Source of the DNA: Beroe ovata
Lineage: Eukaryota; Ctenophora; Nuda; Beroida; Beroidae
Assembly (NCBI GenBank): GCA_946803715.1
Contig: CAMPET010000015.1
Span: 478,266-506,616, forward strand
Direction of reading: 5' to 3'
Length of the DNA: 28,351 nt
Position 1 is the stretch's first letter. Each line of letters begins with the position of its first letter. A program made the translations under genes and the position numbers. Shown here piece by piece: positions 10,801 through 17,601 of this stretch. The notes beneath the pieces were generated by a model. It had not been told where the DNA came from and searched no databases. It was given only the letters and a program-made list of their open reading frames with translations.

Positions 10801-13800
10801 TCGAAAAATTATGCTTGAGAATAGGGATTTGGTTACAACTTCCTAGCCCCCATGAGTAGACTAGAGTTCTAGTCAGATCAATGATCATCCTTACCAGCTC
10901 ATCTGCTTGGATAGTTCATCACTAATTTGGCCGAGGCTGATAACACTGACTCTCCCGACAATCCCATTGCTAAGTCTGTAGTGCTTTCTTGACATAGGGG
11001 GTATAATATTCACCCGCAGCCTGCAAAACAAGAACGTGATTAGCTCAGCAATTATAACACGAGAAACTAGGAAATAACTGAACCGAATTCAATTTGAAAT
11101 ATAACACATAGACCGCCAAAAGGTTTAGTTAAAACTCAAGTTTCTCAACATTGATAGTCATATTTTGAAGTTAAATATTCGATGTTAATGACCAAATTCG
11201 ATGTTCGCACCGGATTAAGATGCAGAATTTTACTTGGGAAAATTTGATTCCGGTTAACTACGTTTTGGTGGTTATGCAGATGTCAGGTTGCCTGGTCCAT
11301 TAGCAGTAACCGGAGATCGATATTCGATAATGGGAATGGGTTCTTTTTGAATATGTAACCTGACGTAGAATCAAAAACAGAACCTGAGAGATAAAGCTCG
11401 ATACAATAGAATGTTGTTTCAGGGGGTTTGTTAATTCACTAGTTTTGCAACAACAAATACTTGGTATTAATAGGTATATCAGCTAACAGGTATAATATCA
11501 GCTCACATCAAAATGACTGATGTTCTATACCTACCTTAGACAGTGGCTACTTGGTTACATATGCAATCTGAATGTGCCAAAGTTTTAGACTGGGATAGGT
11601 ATCGGGTTAATAAAAGTTTAGTTGTCAAATCTTCAAATGGAAGTAGCTTGAGAGCTAGGTATGGACTGAAACCGTTATACGAATCATATGATATGAGTCA
11701 GCAATCCTATACTAGACTCCACCAAGAAGGACTGAAGAAAGATACTCTCAAGATGGACAAAGATTCTTATCATGGATCAGTAATCTGTGACTTAGAGCAA
11801 TTCAGATTCGTAATATTAAACCACACCTTTTATAGTGAAATCTTATGGGCGAATAATCACCTAGGCAACTTTAATTGTGATGGAACATTGTAACAATTCT
11901 ATCAAATGCTCCTAGCACTAAGGACAATAAGCACCATATAATGAATTGCTACTGCACTTTGAAACTCCGGCAAGGAAGGAGAGCTTATTCTATGGTATAT
12001 TATTAGCGAAGGGTAATAATATGGTGGTCAAGCAGCAGTGAACTGGCCATAAATCATGTGCTATATAAATATATATTATCCATTGTTAAGGGCCAGTATT
12101 ATTATATGAGGCACGTATATAATGAGTTAATAACGACAGGCTCATGATTGGGTTTCTCCCCACAAGTTCCCAATGACAGATCACCAAATATAATATATCT
12201 TAAGGTGTTAGAGTCCCGACTAACCACCTGCCGACTAACAACAAGGAGTTATTAACGATAATGACAAAGATGATGATTCAACTTAATAAAATTAGATATA
12301 ACAATACCTTGGCCATGAGCAGAGGACACGAGATAGATATATTTATTACGTTAATACCAATGATCCCCATTTGGCATAAAGGAATGATTATTGCTATTAA
12401 TGCAAACAAGAGGGATTTGCTGATTGTAGGTAGCAAGATCCTTGGTTGTTGGTGTCAAGTTAATACGTTAATGAGTCATAGCAGGTCATCACTTTCCAGT
12501 CATATTACAGTTCAGCTCAATAATGCTCATTTGATATGATAACTAAGTACCTAACTAGTACTCGAAATGTCGGTGGTAATTGCTAGCTCTTACCGGTCAA
12601 AAGGCAGCTCTTAAGACAGGTGCATGCATTATACGACTGTCGAGTGTCGACCGACAATTGCACCATAAACCTCCATTTTTCTCTTTCTCGGGCAATTTGA
12701 AATGGCCAGGTACCTGGTACATAGAAGCCAAGCAATACCATGATGTGATAAGATACGGCACACTGTTTATATTTATTTCTTTATGTCATTCTACTATCTA
12801 CATATAACATAATATCCTGTCATCTATAAAGTTTCACAACTCTTTAGTCAGACAACTAACACACTAATGATGTTGAAACTATCGAACACGGATTTCTATA
12901 ACTGTCATATTTCATCTGATACAGCTGTCACTGTAGGCAGCAGCACTTGAAAGCTTGAAAATATAAATATCGCGTATGATAATATGTAATACAGGGGTTC
13001 CTTAATTGCTTGATTGAGAAGTGGCAAGAAAATGACACCAAACTAATTTCTTTCTAATTATTGGAGAAGTGGTAGTCAGACTCTTACCAAATTAGTAGGA
13101 GACTCTTTCATAAAAGTGTAGTTACATAGGTATAAACCTAATAAAGCAATAATATTCTGTTTGTGCTAATAAAGTTTTGATGGTTTGGCGTATTGGTTTA
13201 TAATGATTTTATTTAAGTATTTAGTTGGGTTTTACTCCTATACTAACTGCTGAACAGCCAAGGACAGGAATCGAAGGATTCAAGTCGCTGGAGGCAAATC
13301 AAGATAGAGCGTTAACAAAGTCTGAGTAGATTGCTGACATACTGAAGTCAAAAACCGGTGGTATCAAGATTAACTATACAGCAACTCTTACTCTTAGAAC
13401 TTGCTCCAATCAGATGAACCACAAATCAACAGGTCATAGCACAATATACAAAGTTCTATCTATTGTACAATATTCTAACTATGCAACTAATTCACGACAC
13501 AAGAGCTCTAAAATATTGATATTATATTACTGAAACTTATTGAATTGAAACAGGTGTTCATATGTAGGATCATTGTGATACACAGGAATATATACCTATC
13601 ATATAAAATGTTTCAACGGCGACAAGTTACGATATACTCTCTGCTCCCTTCCAACGTCTCCTCAATCCTTATGATATGTATCGAGGAACGAAATGCATCC
13701 TCCTATTATAATAGTAGACTCATAATTTCATGCTTCGATAAAAGGAACTATTTTCAAATAAAGGTTCCAAATTGTTACATATGTGATCCATTATATGTGT

Positions 13801-15216
13801 CAGGTACCTATAAAGCTTTAAGAAAGCTATGCATGATGTCAGGCATTAGTGAGTTGCAGCTAGGAAGAATATGCTTTTAAATTCAAGATAAACTTGGGAA
13901 TCTGTAATACAAAATAAATTTATGACAAGAAATTTGAACAAGATTTGCTCTGAGATTGAGCATTGAGATGACAGTATGAAGTACGTTAGGTTGATCAGAA
14001 CCCACGCGAAGTGGGCAGCGTCATAATAATCCGATATCAAGATCAGAAATGAATCCATTATAATTGCTGGAATCACCTGTTCATTTCATGAGATGGACCC
14101 GTCGAACATGAATATGATAGTATGATACATATATAATAGGTAAAATATGAGCAGTATCGGCTGTCATAGATCCCAACATGCGAGGGATATTTCAGAGTAT
14201 TATATTTTGACACATTGCCACATGTCTTATTATACCGAGTGACTTTGACCGAGATATGACTACCTGATCTGACTTAACTCATAATATTTGTGATCTAGGA
14301 GGAAAATTTGTGCGATGAGGTCCTCAAATTACAGAGAATAGCTAGTACTGAAGAAGATAAATACTCAAGAGTGAACAGTGGTGCGATAATCGAGTATCAC
14401 AAATATATGTACTATTCACATACGGTAATGCCCTTTATCATTTCTGGAGTAATGACCTTGCTCATTAGAAATTTCATTAATGGCCAGCCAGGCTTGTAAA
14501 TCGTATCAAGTGACAGGGAAGTTGCGTGACTCTCTATAACAAGAGCATGTCCACCAGATTATAGGCACCTTCAAGATCAGCTTTGTAAGGTAGCTTTTAT
14601 CCGGTGAAGGCAGGCATATATAGATTTTGTTAATGTGCTACAAAAGTTAGTCAGGGTCTTCTCCCGGATAATAACCACTGCTGCAATTCGGTGCAATAAT
14701 TATTACCATTATTGTTATCTCTTTATCATCATTAAGCTAGCACTATCCGGCTGGTGCTCTTCTACTACGTGACCCTTTCTATAGTTCATTGAATGATATA
14801 GGTCTCATAAGGGCGGAAGTAATAATTATCATAGTACCTCATTATAAATGGTAATATAATAGATAATAAGAGGGAAGGAGGGGAGAGATGGTGATTCTAT
14901 GCCCCATAATCTCATAATGCTACTGTGCTACTGTATGAGTAGAAACGTCCTATATTCCCCTGGATGCCACTGAAACTTGTGCTTAAATTTTTGTGGCAAG
15001 TACTAGCCAATTTAGACCATTCAACCTCATTAGGTTAAAAAAGTGCTTTCACTTAAATAAAACATACTATTTTGATGAAACTGTACCTATAGTGTTAAAA
15101 TAACCCTACAGAACAATATGTTCCTATGTAAGAATGATAATGATTACTTACTGCGAGTGGAGTTCAGGACATTGATGTACCAGGATTTTCGGACATTTTA
15201 GGAAGTGAGCATCAAG
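1127..15216 (-). CDS. Tandem FYRN-FYRC domain protein, 14-exon gene model (both ends open)
   Basis: This is the hand-built gene model. Exons on the minus strand, in coding order, are 15216-15152, 11020-10895, 10671-10488, 9607-9389, 9164-8986, 8757-8650, 7736-7535, 6268-6170, 5652-5487, 5258-5140, 3338-3225, 2264-2157, 2025-1858 and 1241-1127. All introns are GT-AG and every junction keeps frame, giving at least 657 codons. Domain order: short N-terminal part, FYRN1 (about residues 45-120), FYRC1 (about 126-180), Ser/Asn/Pro-rich linker (200-295), FYRN2 (about 305-380), FYRC2 (about 395-425), low-complexity linker, then a helical/coiled-coil region (about 528-657). FYRN and FYRC are known from KMT2/MLL methyltransferases and TBRG1, where they pack into one fold in chromatin regulators. 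No SET or PHD part is seen, so a nuclear chromatin or transcription role is inferred. The initiator exon and the terminal exon are not secured. Confidence 0.75.
1858..2025 (-). CDS. FYR gene exon 13: helical region, acceptor uncertain
   Basis: A 168-nt, 56-codon exon ending in a CAG|GTGGGA donor. It reads FISDNILYLEKHSLSGIIDM, then LFRYMCVNMTECVRQLKLFI, then NSLYALQQDEMISVIQ: mostly amphipathic helix. The start uses an AAG acceptor (TTGACCAAG) because only this keeps frame with exon 12. A better-looking TTTCAG lies 10 nt further in and would shift the frame. The coding frame itself is secure; the first few residues are not. Confidence 0.6.
2157..2264 (-). CDS. FYR gene exon 12: helical region
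   Basis: A 108-nt, 36-codon exon read as FHVSGEHSHPEYTTRDYQSA and then RQYLYHHTQQKQLLFQ. The acceptor is taken as GTTTACCCAG because this keeps phase 0; a second CAG 12 nt upstream has a better pyrimidine tract and would also keep frame, adding four residues. The donor is CAG|GTGGGC. The last 20 residues look strongly helical. The frame chosen has no stop, while the competing frame with a Ser/Thr/Pro-rich translation runs into a stop at the donor. Confidence 0.6.
2588..2797. promoter_or_regulatory. CCAAT / E-box group inside a FYR-gene intron
   Basis: ATTGG (2588-2592) is followed by CCACGTGAC (CACGTG 2605-2610), CACATGTG (2769-2776) and the palindrome GTCACGTGAC (2788-2797). The layout resembles the E-box/CCAAT region at 26.3-26.9 kb. 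An internal promoter or enhancer for bHLH-ZIP factors is possible; this rests on motif matches only. Confidence 0.25.
2872..2938. repeat. 34-bp direct repeat, two copies
   Basis: The segment beginning ACGACTGTCTTGAAATCACG is repeated head to tail at 2872 and 2906 with no differences. It lies in the intron between exons 11 and 12 and looks like a recent slippage duplication. Confidence 0.93.
3028..3201. repeat. Minisatellite, five units of 38 or 33 bp
   Basis: Units begin at 3028, 3066, 3104, 3137 and 3170, each opening with [CA]TGACAACAACAAAATGAAT. The first two carry CACGTATCCGGAATCACC after it; the later three lack CACGT, making them 33 bp. Read on the minus strand, each copy ends a T/G-rich run with GTTGTTGTCAG or GTTGTTGTCAT, which resembles a 3' splice site. 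It begins about 23 nt downstream of the exon 11 donor. Confidence 0.94.
3225..3338 (-). CDS. FYR gene exon 11, flanked by two minisatellites
   Basis: A 114-nt, 38-codon exon with phase 0 at both ends, acceptor TCTCTCTCAG and donor CAG|GTATGA. It reads NSSIAAAGLSMPHLNGPLLP and then SSINTMLSPEMLSSRFIQ, a low-complexity hydrophobic/Ser/Pro segment. A four-copy 13-bp repeat sits 9 nt upstream and a five-copy minisatellite about 23 nt downstream (in coding direction). Since its length is a multiple of three, skipping it would keep the frame. Confidence 0.65.
3348..3399. repeat. 13-bp minisatellite, four perfect copies, next to exon 11
   Basis: Four perfect copies of AGATGGTGTCAAG. On the coding (minus) strand the unit is CTTGACACCATCT, so each copy supplies a branch-point-like CTTGAC, and the pyrimidines of the last copy flow into the CTCTCTCAG acceptor of exon 11 at 3339-3340. 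Confidence 0.95.
4473..4865. repeat. Cluster of GT microsatellites and a poly-G run
   Basis: GT tracts lie at about 4473-4502, 4509-4550 (mixed with CACGTG and TACACG), 4643-4664 and 4829-4865; a run of ten G lies at 4555-4564. An N follows at 4887. All are in the intron between exons 10 and 11. Long translations through this stretch are repeat artefacts. Confidence 0.93.
5140..5258 (-). CDS. FYR gene exon 10
   Basis: A 119-nt exon, acceptor TTCATTTCAG and donor ATT|GTGAGT. It contributes SLFEPLSQYLDSQGYRNLNQ and then ANNLKNAFYPSSKLPTSSI. No domain is recognised. It starts the region after the second FYR module, where short possible helices alternate with Ser/Pro-rich stretches. Phase 2 in and phase 0 out agree with both neighbours. 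Confidence 0.7.
5487..5652 (-). CDS. FYR gene exon 9: second FYRC
   Basis: A 166-nt exon, acceptor CACCTGCAG and donor CT|GTGAGT. It reads ELDVPTKKSWSGPDFLGL and then TRSPVLQQLL, which repeats the exon 4 motif (Lys-x-Trp-Ser-Gly-Pro-[ED]-Phe-[FL]-Gly-[FL]-Thr). The second FYRC therefore keeps the diagnostic motif but is shorter, running quickly into a Ser/Pro/Thr-rich tail. Confidence 0.83.
6170..6268 (-). CDS. FYR gene exon 8: end of second FYRN and start of FYRC
   Basis: A 99-nt, 33-codon exon with phase 0 at both ends, acceptor AATTTTTCAG and donor AAG|GTCAGT. It reads ILAKDGKPLYRCSCKSASKE and then DFNSTKVVQEFLK. Asp-Gly-Lys-Pro-x-Tyr-x-Cys matches the late FYRN strand, and the last ten residues take the place of the first FYRC helix. 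It fills the gap between exons 7 and 9 that the domain alignment requires. Confidence 0.75.
6997..7013. repeat. GA dinucleotide tract
   Basis: Short (GA)n run in the intron between exons 7 and 8. No further structure is seen nearby, apart from a small GTGATGATACGG duplication at about 7087-7112. Confidence 0.85.
7317..7534. repeat. Degenerate tandem repeat of donor-like units after exon 7
   Basis: A C-rich array built from ATCACTCACCCCGAT and CTCACCTCGAT variants. On the minus (coding) strand it reads GAGGTGAGTGATATCG repeatedly. It starts at the donor of exon 7 itself and contains about nine GTGAGT hexamers, several preceded by AG or GG. Confidence 0.9.
7535..7736 (-). CDS. FYR gene exon 7: second FYRN, first part
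   Basis: A 202-nt exon, acceptor ATACCCGCAG and donor GAG|GTGAGG. After SPVSTVSRSEEALNVS it reads WVELQAIGKPYHKPDHWWFY and then KHSNRHYRLQPGYRALR, which lines up with exon 3 of the first module: both contain Trp-Trp, then His-Tyr-Arg-x-Gln-Pro-Gly-aromatic. This exon therefore encodes a second, diverged FYRN. The donor is followed directly by an array of donor-like repeats (7317-7534). Confidence 0.82.
8650..8757 (-). CDS. FYR gene exon 6: inter-module linker
   Basis: A 108-nt exon, acceptor TCTCTACCAG and donor AG|GTAACT. It encodes LNGLLLNNGNGPMPLVLNPL and then NNTVSTHNSPVTSNT, an Asn-rich linker. STHNSP repeats the motif of exon 5. Phases 1 and 2 at its ends fit the neighbouring exons exactly. 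No domain is recognised. Confidence 0.7.
8986..9164 (-). CDS. FYR gene exon 5: inter-module linker
   Basis: A 179-nt exon, acceptor CCCCTCACAG and donor GGG|GTAAGT overlapping the last Gly codon. Its 59 codons begin NWNNMVKYSAPKDLLFSNLY and end in a poly-Ser run followed by STHNSPTHVESEG. No domain is recognised; composition suggests a flexible linker. The hexapeptide STHNSP recurs in exon 6. Confidence 0.75.
9389..9607 (-). CDS. FYR gene exon 4: first FYRC
   Basis: A 219-nt, 73-codon exon with phase 0 at both ends, acceptor ACAACAG and donor GAG|GTGAGT. It reads as a FYRC domain: SASAAANKILDLL corresponds to the family helix that begins Ser-Pro-x-x-[AV]-W, then RWSGPEFFGFTKPDVV is the diagnostic Phe/Tyr-rich motif followed by the next helix. 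A charged tail (Asn-Lys-Arg-Lys-Lys) follows. The SGPEFFGF motif resembles the TBRG1/KMT2 version closely and is the strongest single reason for the family call. Confidence 0.87.
10488..10671 (-). CDS. FYR gene exon 3: core of first FYRN
   Basis: A 184-nt exon between a CTATCATAG acceptor and a GAC|GTGAGT donor. It holds the FYRN core: WHFERTGKHYRYQPGF, the counterpart of the family's F-H...Y-P-x-G-[YF] stretch, then a basic loop, a strand with one Cys, and APRFKCT, the counterpart of the family's G-P-x-F-x-[VI] end. The exon closes on a codon boundary directly before the FYRC exon, as expected for adjoining FYRN and FYRC parts of one fold. Confidence 0.85.
10895..11020 (-). CDS. FYR gene exon 2: start of first FYRN
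   Basis: A 126-nt exon between a TTTTGCAG acceptor and a TG|GTAAGG donor. It contributes 41 whole codons. The second half, GRVSVISLGQISDEL, matches the beginning of a FYRN domain, where a short strand is followed by a Leu-Gly-x-Ile turn. The exon ends two bases into a Trp codon that is completed by exon 3, giving Met-Ser-Trp-Trp-His-Phe across the junction. Confidence 0.75.
11021..15151 (-). other. 4.1-kb intron of the FYR gene, no gene seen
   Basis: AT-rich sequence with many stops on both strands. The longest open frames (plus strand 11543-11893, which opens on GTG rather than ATG, and 13545-13880) are about 110 codons, within what chance gives at this base composition, and show no recognisable family. 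No transposon ends, RNA gene or tandem repeat stands out. A missed small exon of the host gene cannot be excluded. Confidence 0.5.
15152..15216 (-). CDS. FYR gene exon 1 of the model (internal; N-terminal side)
   Basis: A 65-nt exon between a TCTCTCTAG acceptor and a CA|GTAAGT donor. It reads LDAHFLKCPKILVHQCPELH and then S, and ends two bases into a Gln codon completed by the G at 11020. It starts on a codon boundary and has no in-frame ATG, so a further 5' exon must exist. One possibility is a short ATG exon just after the INTS14 stop (about 15899-15860), but its donor GTATTA is poor. The 4.1-kb intron that follows is unusually long for this gene. Confidence 0.55.
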
Positions 15217-15937
15217 CTAGAGAGAATGGTTTGAGTTAGTTCTGAAACAATCCAACCGTAAATTGAGTAAATCAAGATTTATGCTAAGTCAATGTCGTTC
15301 AAATATTTCAATATCATTTTCATGCAAAAAACACATGCTGGTTTGAATCAAATTGTTCCAGCGAAGGTTTAATTGAACCTTAACCTACAACCGATTTATT
15401 TAAGTTGGATATCAAAATAACCCTCCTCAAAACTTGGTTATTTCCCAAATATCGGGGGTATCAACAGCACCTAAGATAAAATAAGTATCAAGTCGAACAT
15501 AAAACATTTTTACAGATAGACGCTCAGTTAATAACGGTACAAATAAGCAAATATCAGATAGGTCAGAATCGAAAAGGAAGGTAGGGAATCGGCATCTCCA
15601 TCAGGGTGATACCTTTTTATCATTCTCGACATAACTTAGGGGATAGAACATATATTCATTAGTCAAGTCAGAATGTACATTATGAAATTGCAACATATGC
15701 CTTAATTGAAACGTTTTGTCATTATTGTACACGGTAATGCACATAGAGCTATAGCGGGCCCTATATCATTAAAATACCATAAAGGGTTTCGGATATAAAA
15801 ATAGAGCCTAGATTGTAGTACTAATTAGAATAGTAGCCCCTTGAATCTCTTAATTCATAATACAAACTGTAAGTACTTGATGAAATCCATAGGTATCATG
15901 AGAGTTAGCACAATTTGCCCTAATTGCTAAGATACCT
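15217..15937. other. Gap between FYR gene and INTS14
   Basis: 721 bp with no clear gene. It must hold the INTS14 3' end and may hold the first exon of the FYR gene. Two short ATG-led frames on the minus strand were considered: one starting at 15899 that could splice in phase but with a poor donor, and one near 15632 with a usable donor in the wrong phase. Neither is convincing. Confidence 0.4.
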
Positions 15938-15947
15938 TTATTTTATT
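15937..15947 (-). terminator. Two overlapping poly(A) signals over the INTS14 stop codon
   Basis: On the minus strand AATAAA occurs at 15947-15942 and again at 15942-15937, and the stop codon TAA (15940-15938) lies inside the second. If these are used, the 3' UTR would be only some 10-30 nt. They may be chance AT-rich matches, and the real signal may be further downstream. The same bases form a donor-like CAG|GTAATA, so a spliced alternative end is conceivable. Confidence 0.35.
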
Positions 15948-17278
15948 ACCCTGGTGGGATCTGATTCATCTTTAAGTTGCACAATGCACCTCTCAATAAT
16001 TTCCGAATTCTCATTATTCTTCTCTCTTTCCAACAAGTTACACAACATCCCCATCATATCAGTGAAACCATAAAACAATATGCTCTTTCTTACTTTATTG
16101 AGTTCCTTCAAAAATACAACTGATCCTTTATCAGGAAGTCTCTTAGCATATCTTATCACCTTTTGTACATTTTGCTTCAATGTACTGGATTTAATCCACA
16201 CCATTCCTGCTCCGCAATTGGCTTTATTATCATAACTTTTAGAATGGCCCTCCTTGTAAGGCATGTTGGATTGTTTATCAGAGCTCACGAGCCTCTTTAA
16301 ACCGAGAAAGTTTGGATTGCCCAGCCAGTTGAATGACTGAGGAGCTATGATACCGAATATCAAATTCGATTTCTTGAGATTCCGTTCGGATTTAGGTAGA
16401 TGGCTTGAAATGATACCAAACCAGCTTTTGCCAAGGTCAATAACGGCAACATAATCCTTAGCTCTTAGCGACTCATTCAACATTATTCTGAGATCAGGGA
16501 TTTTGGCGGTCTGCTTCGCTGGACCTGCTGGTCCAGAGGGATGGATCAAGTGACGCGAAACGTAAGGCGGATTATGAAGATCAGTAGCAGGTAAAAAGCC
16601 ATGAATTCGAAGGGCTGAAGGGAAGGTGGTAGGGGATGTTTTCTGAGAAATACTGGACAAAGTCTGCATATCAGGTGCTGGTGATATGACAACTCGGGTA
16701 GATTGATGTCCGAACCATAAAGATGCTTCGAATTTCACATAGTTATCTAGCATTATATTCTCAAATATAAGGTCTATGGAGTCTTTTCCTAGCACAGGCC
16801 CAGGATAATGCTTCCCACTGAGACCACAACTGTTAACGAATGCGTGGGCCTTACTATTCATATCAGTGGTGGGAGTTAAACCTATCAGTGACATTTTACT
16901 GCCATGGGGGAATCCTGTAACAGGCTCTTTTAGTGGTGCAGGGATTTTATCTGTGATTAGAATGATGTGGGTAGGGGTTATTACATTCCATTGTTGGGAC
17001 TCTTGCAAACAAAATTCTATCAACTGAGGGACATTGGTTCTATCTTCGGATTTGATGCTCTCCAATGACCCCAAGAGCTGAGAAGTGTTTTTAGTAAACT
17101 CAATCAGAACCGTTGGGCAATGAGAAAATGTAATGATTTCTATCAACTCATTAGGGACAACATTTTGAAGATTTGAGAGGAATGTCCTCAAAGAGGAAAC
17201 TGTATGTGATAGGAGGGTTTTGTCAGCAAATGATTGCTCCATCGACAAGGACACGTCGATGCATATCAAAGTCGGCAT
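15938..17278 (-). CDS. INTS14: Integrator complex subunit 14 (VWA9)
   Basis: A 446-residue protein in one exon. INTS14 is a nuclear subunit of the metazoan Integrator complex, which cleaves snRNA and promoter-proximal nascent transcripts; in the known complex it pairs with INTS13. Residues 1-180 are a von Willebrand A domain: the start MPTLICIDVSLSM carries the D8-x-S10-x-S12 metal site, T81 (Arg-Thr-Asn) is the probable next ligand and D110 (ILITDK) the last. Usually a Gly follows this Asp; here it is Lys. Further family marks are WFGHQSTRVVISPAPD, LRIHGFLPATDL and PYVSRHLIHPSGP in the beta-barrel region, and VWIKSSTLKQNVQKVIRYAK with RLPDKG in the C-terminal helical domain. The human protein is somewhat longer (518 residues), mostly in loops and tail. 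The ATG is fixed by the conserved N-terminus and lies one base after a strong 3' splice-like AG. Confidence 0.95.
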   Translation of the reverse strand: MPTLICIDVSLSMEQSFADKTLLSHTVSSLRTFLSNLQNVVPNELIEIITFSHCPTVLIEFTKNTSQLLGSLESIKSEDRTNVPQLIEFCLQESQQWNVITPTHIILITDKIPAPLKEPVTGFPHGSKMSLIGLTPTTDMNSKAHAFVNSCGLSGKHYPGPVLGKDSIDLIFENIMLDNYVKFEASLWFGHQSTRVVISPAPDMQTLSSISQKTSPTTFPSALRIHGFLPATDLHNPPYVSRHLIHPSGPAGPAKQTAKIPDLRIMLNESLRAKDYVAVIDLGKSWFGIISSHLPKSERNLKKSNLIFGIIAPQSFNWLGNPNFLGLKRLVSSDKQSNMPYKEGHSKSYDNKANCGAGMVWIKSSTLKQNVQKVIRYAKRLPDKGSVVFLKELNKVRKSILFYGFTDMMGMLCNLLEREKNNENSEIIERCIVQLKDESDPTRVIK

Positions 17279-17300
17279 CCTGCAGTAAACAAAATTTGAT
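17279..17300 (-). promoter_or_regulatory. 3' splice-site-like sequence at the INTS14 start codon
   Basis: On the minus strand the start codon is preceded by AATTTTGTTTACTGCAG and then G. A T-rich tract ending in CTGCAG one base before ATG is an excellent acceptor. It fits either a 5'UTR intron or an acceptor for a spliced leader; the sequence cannot tell which. Confidence 0.5.
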
Positions 17301-17601
17301 TTTGAATGTTATCGGTTGATTTACAATGTTCTAGTAACGCTTGAATAGGTAGGTAGTACCTATCACCATAATATCAACCTTTATTTGAGGAATCAAAACT
17401 GTGTCGCGAAAATATGTTTGTTGAAATCAGAATACGCAGTCCACTGAAGGAGTGATAAGCAAATTAAAAACATTTCGATTAATTACTCATCAAGTGTTTC
17501 AAAATAATACCAAAGTTCCCAAAGTTAAAAACATTAGAAAATGAGAATCACTAAAAGTTCAATATAATCCGATACAATTGTTATTAATGATCAAAAATCA
17601 T
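17279..17601. other. Short gap between nuclease stop and INTS14 start
   Basis: 323 bp, AT-rich, no open frame of note and no clear TATA or initiator sequence. It includes ATTAATAA just past the nuclease stop as a possible weak poly(A) signal. The shortness and shared orientation raise the possibility of joint transcription. Confidence 0.5.

Noticed and set aside
11543-11893. 116-codon plus-strand frame inside the long intron
   Set aside because: Length is expected by chance at this base composition, it opens with GTG, and no motif is recognised.
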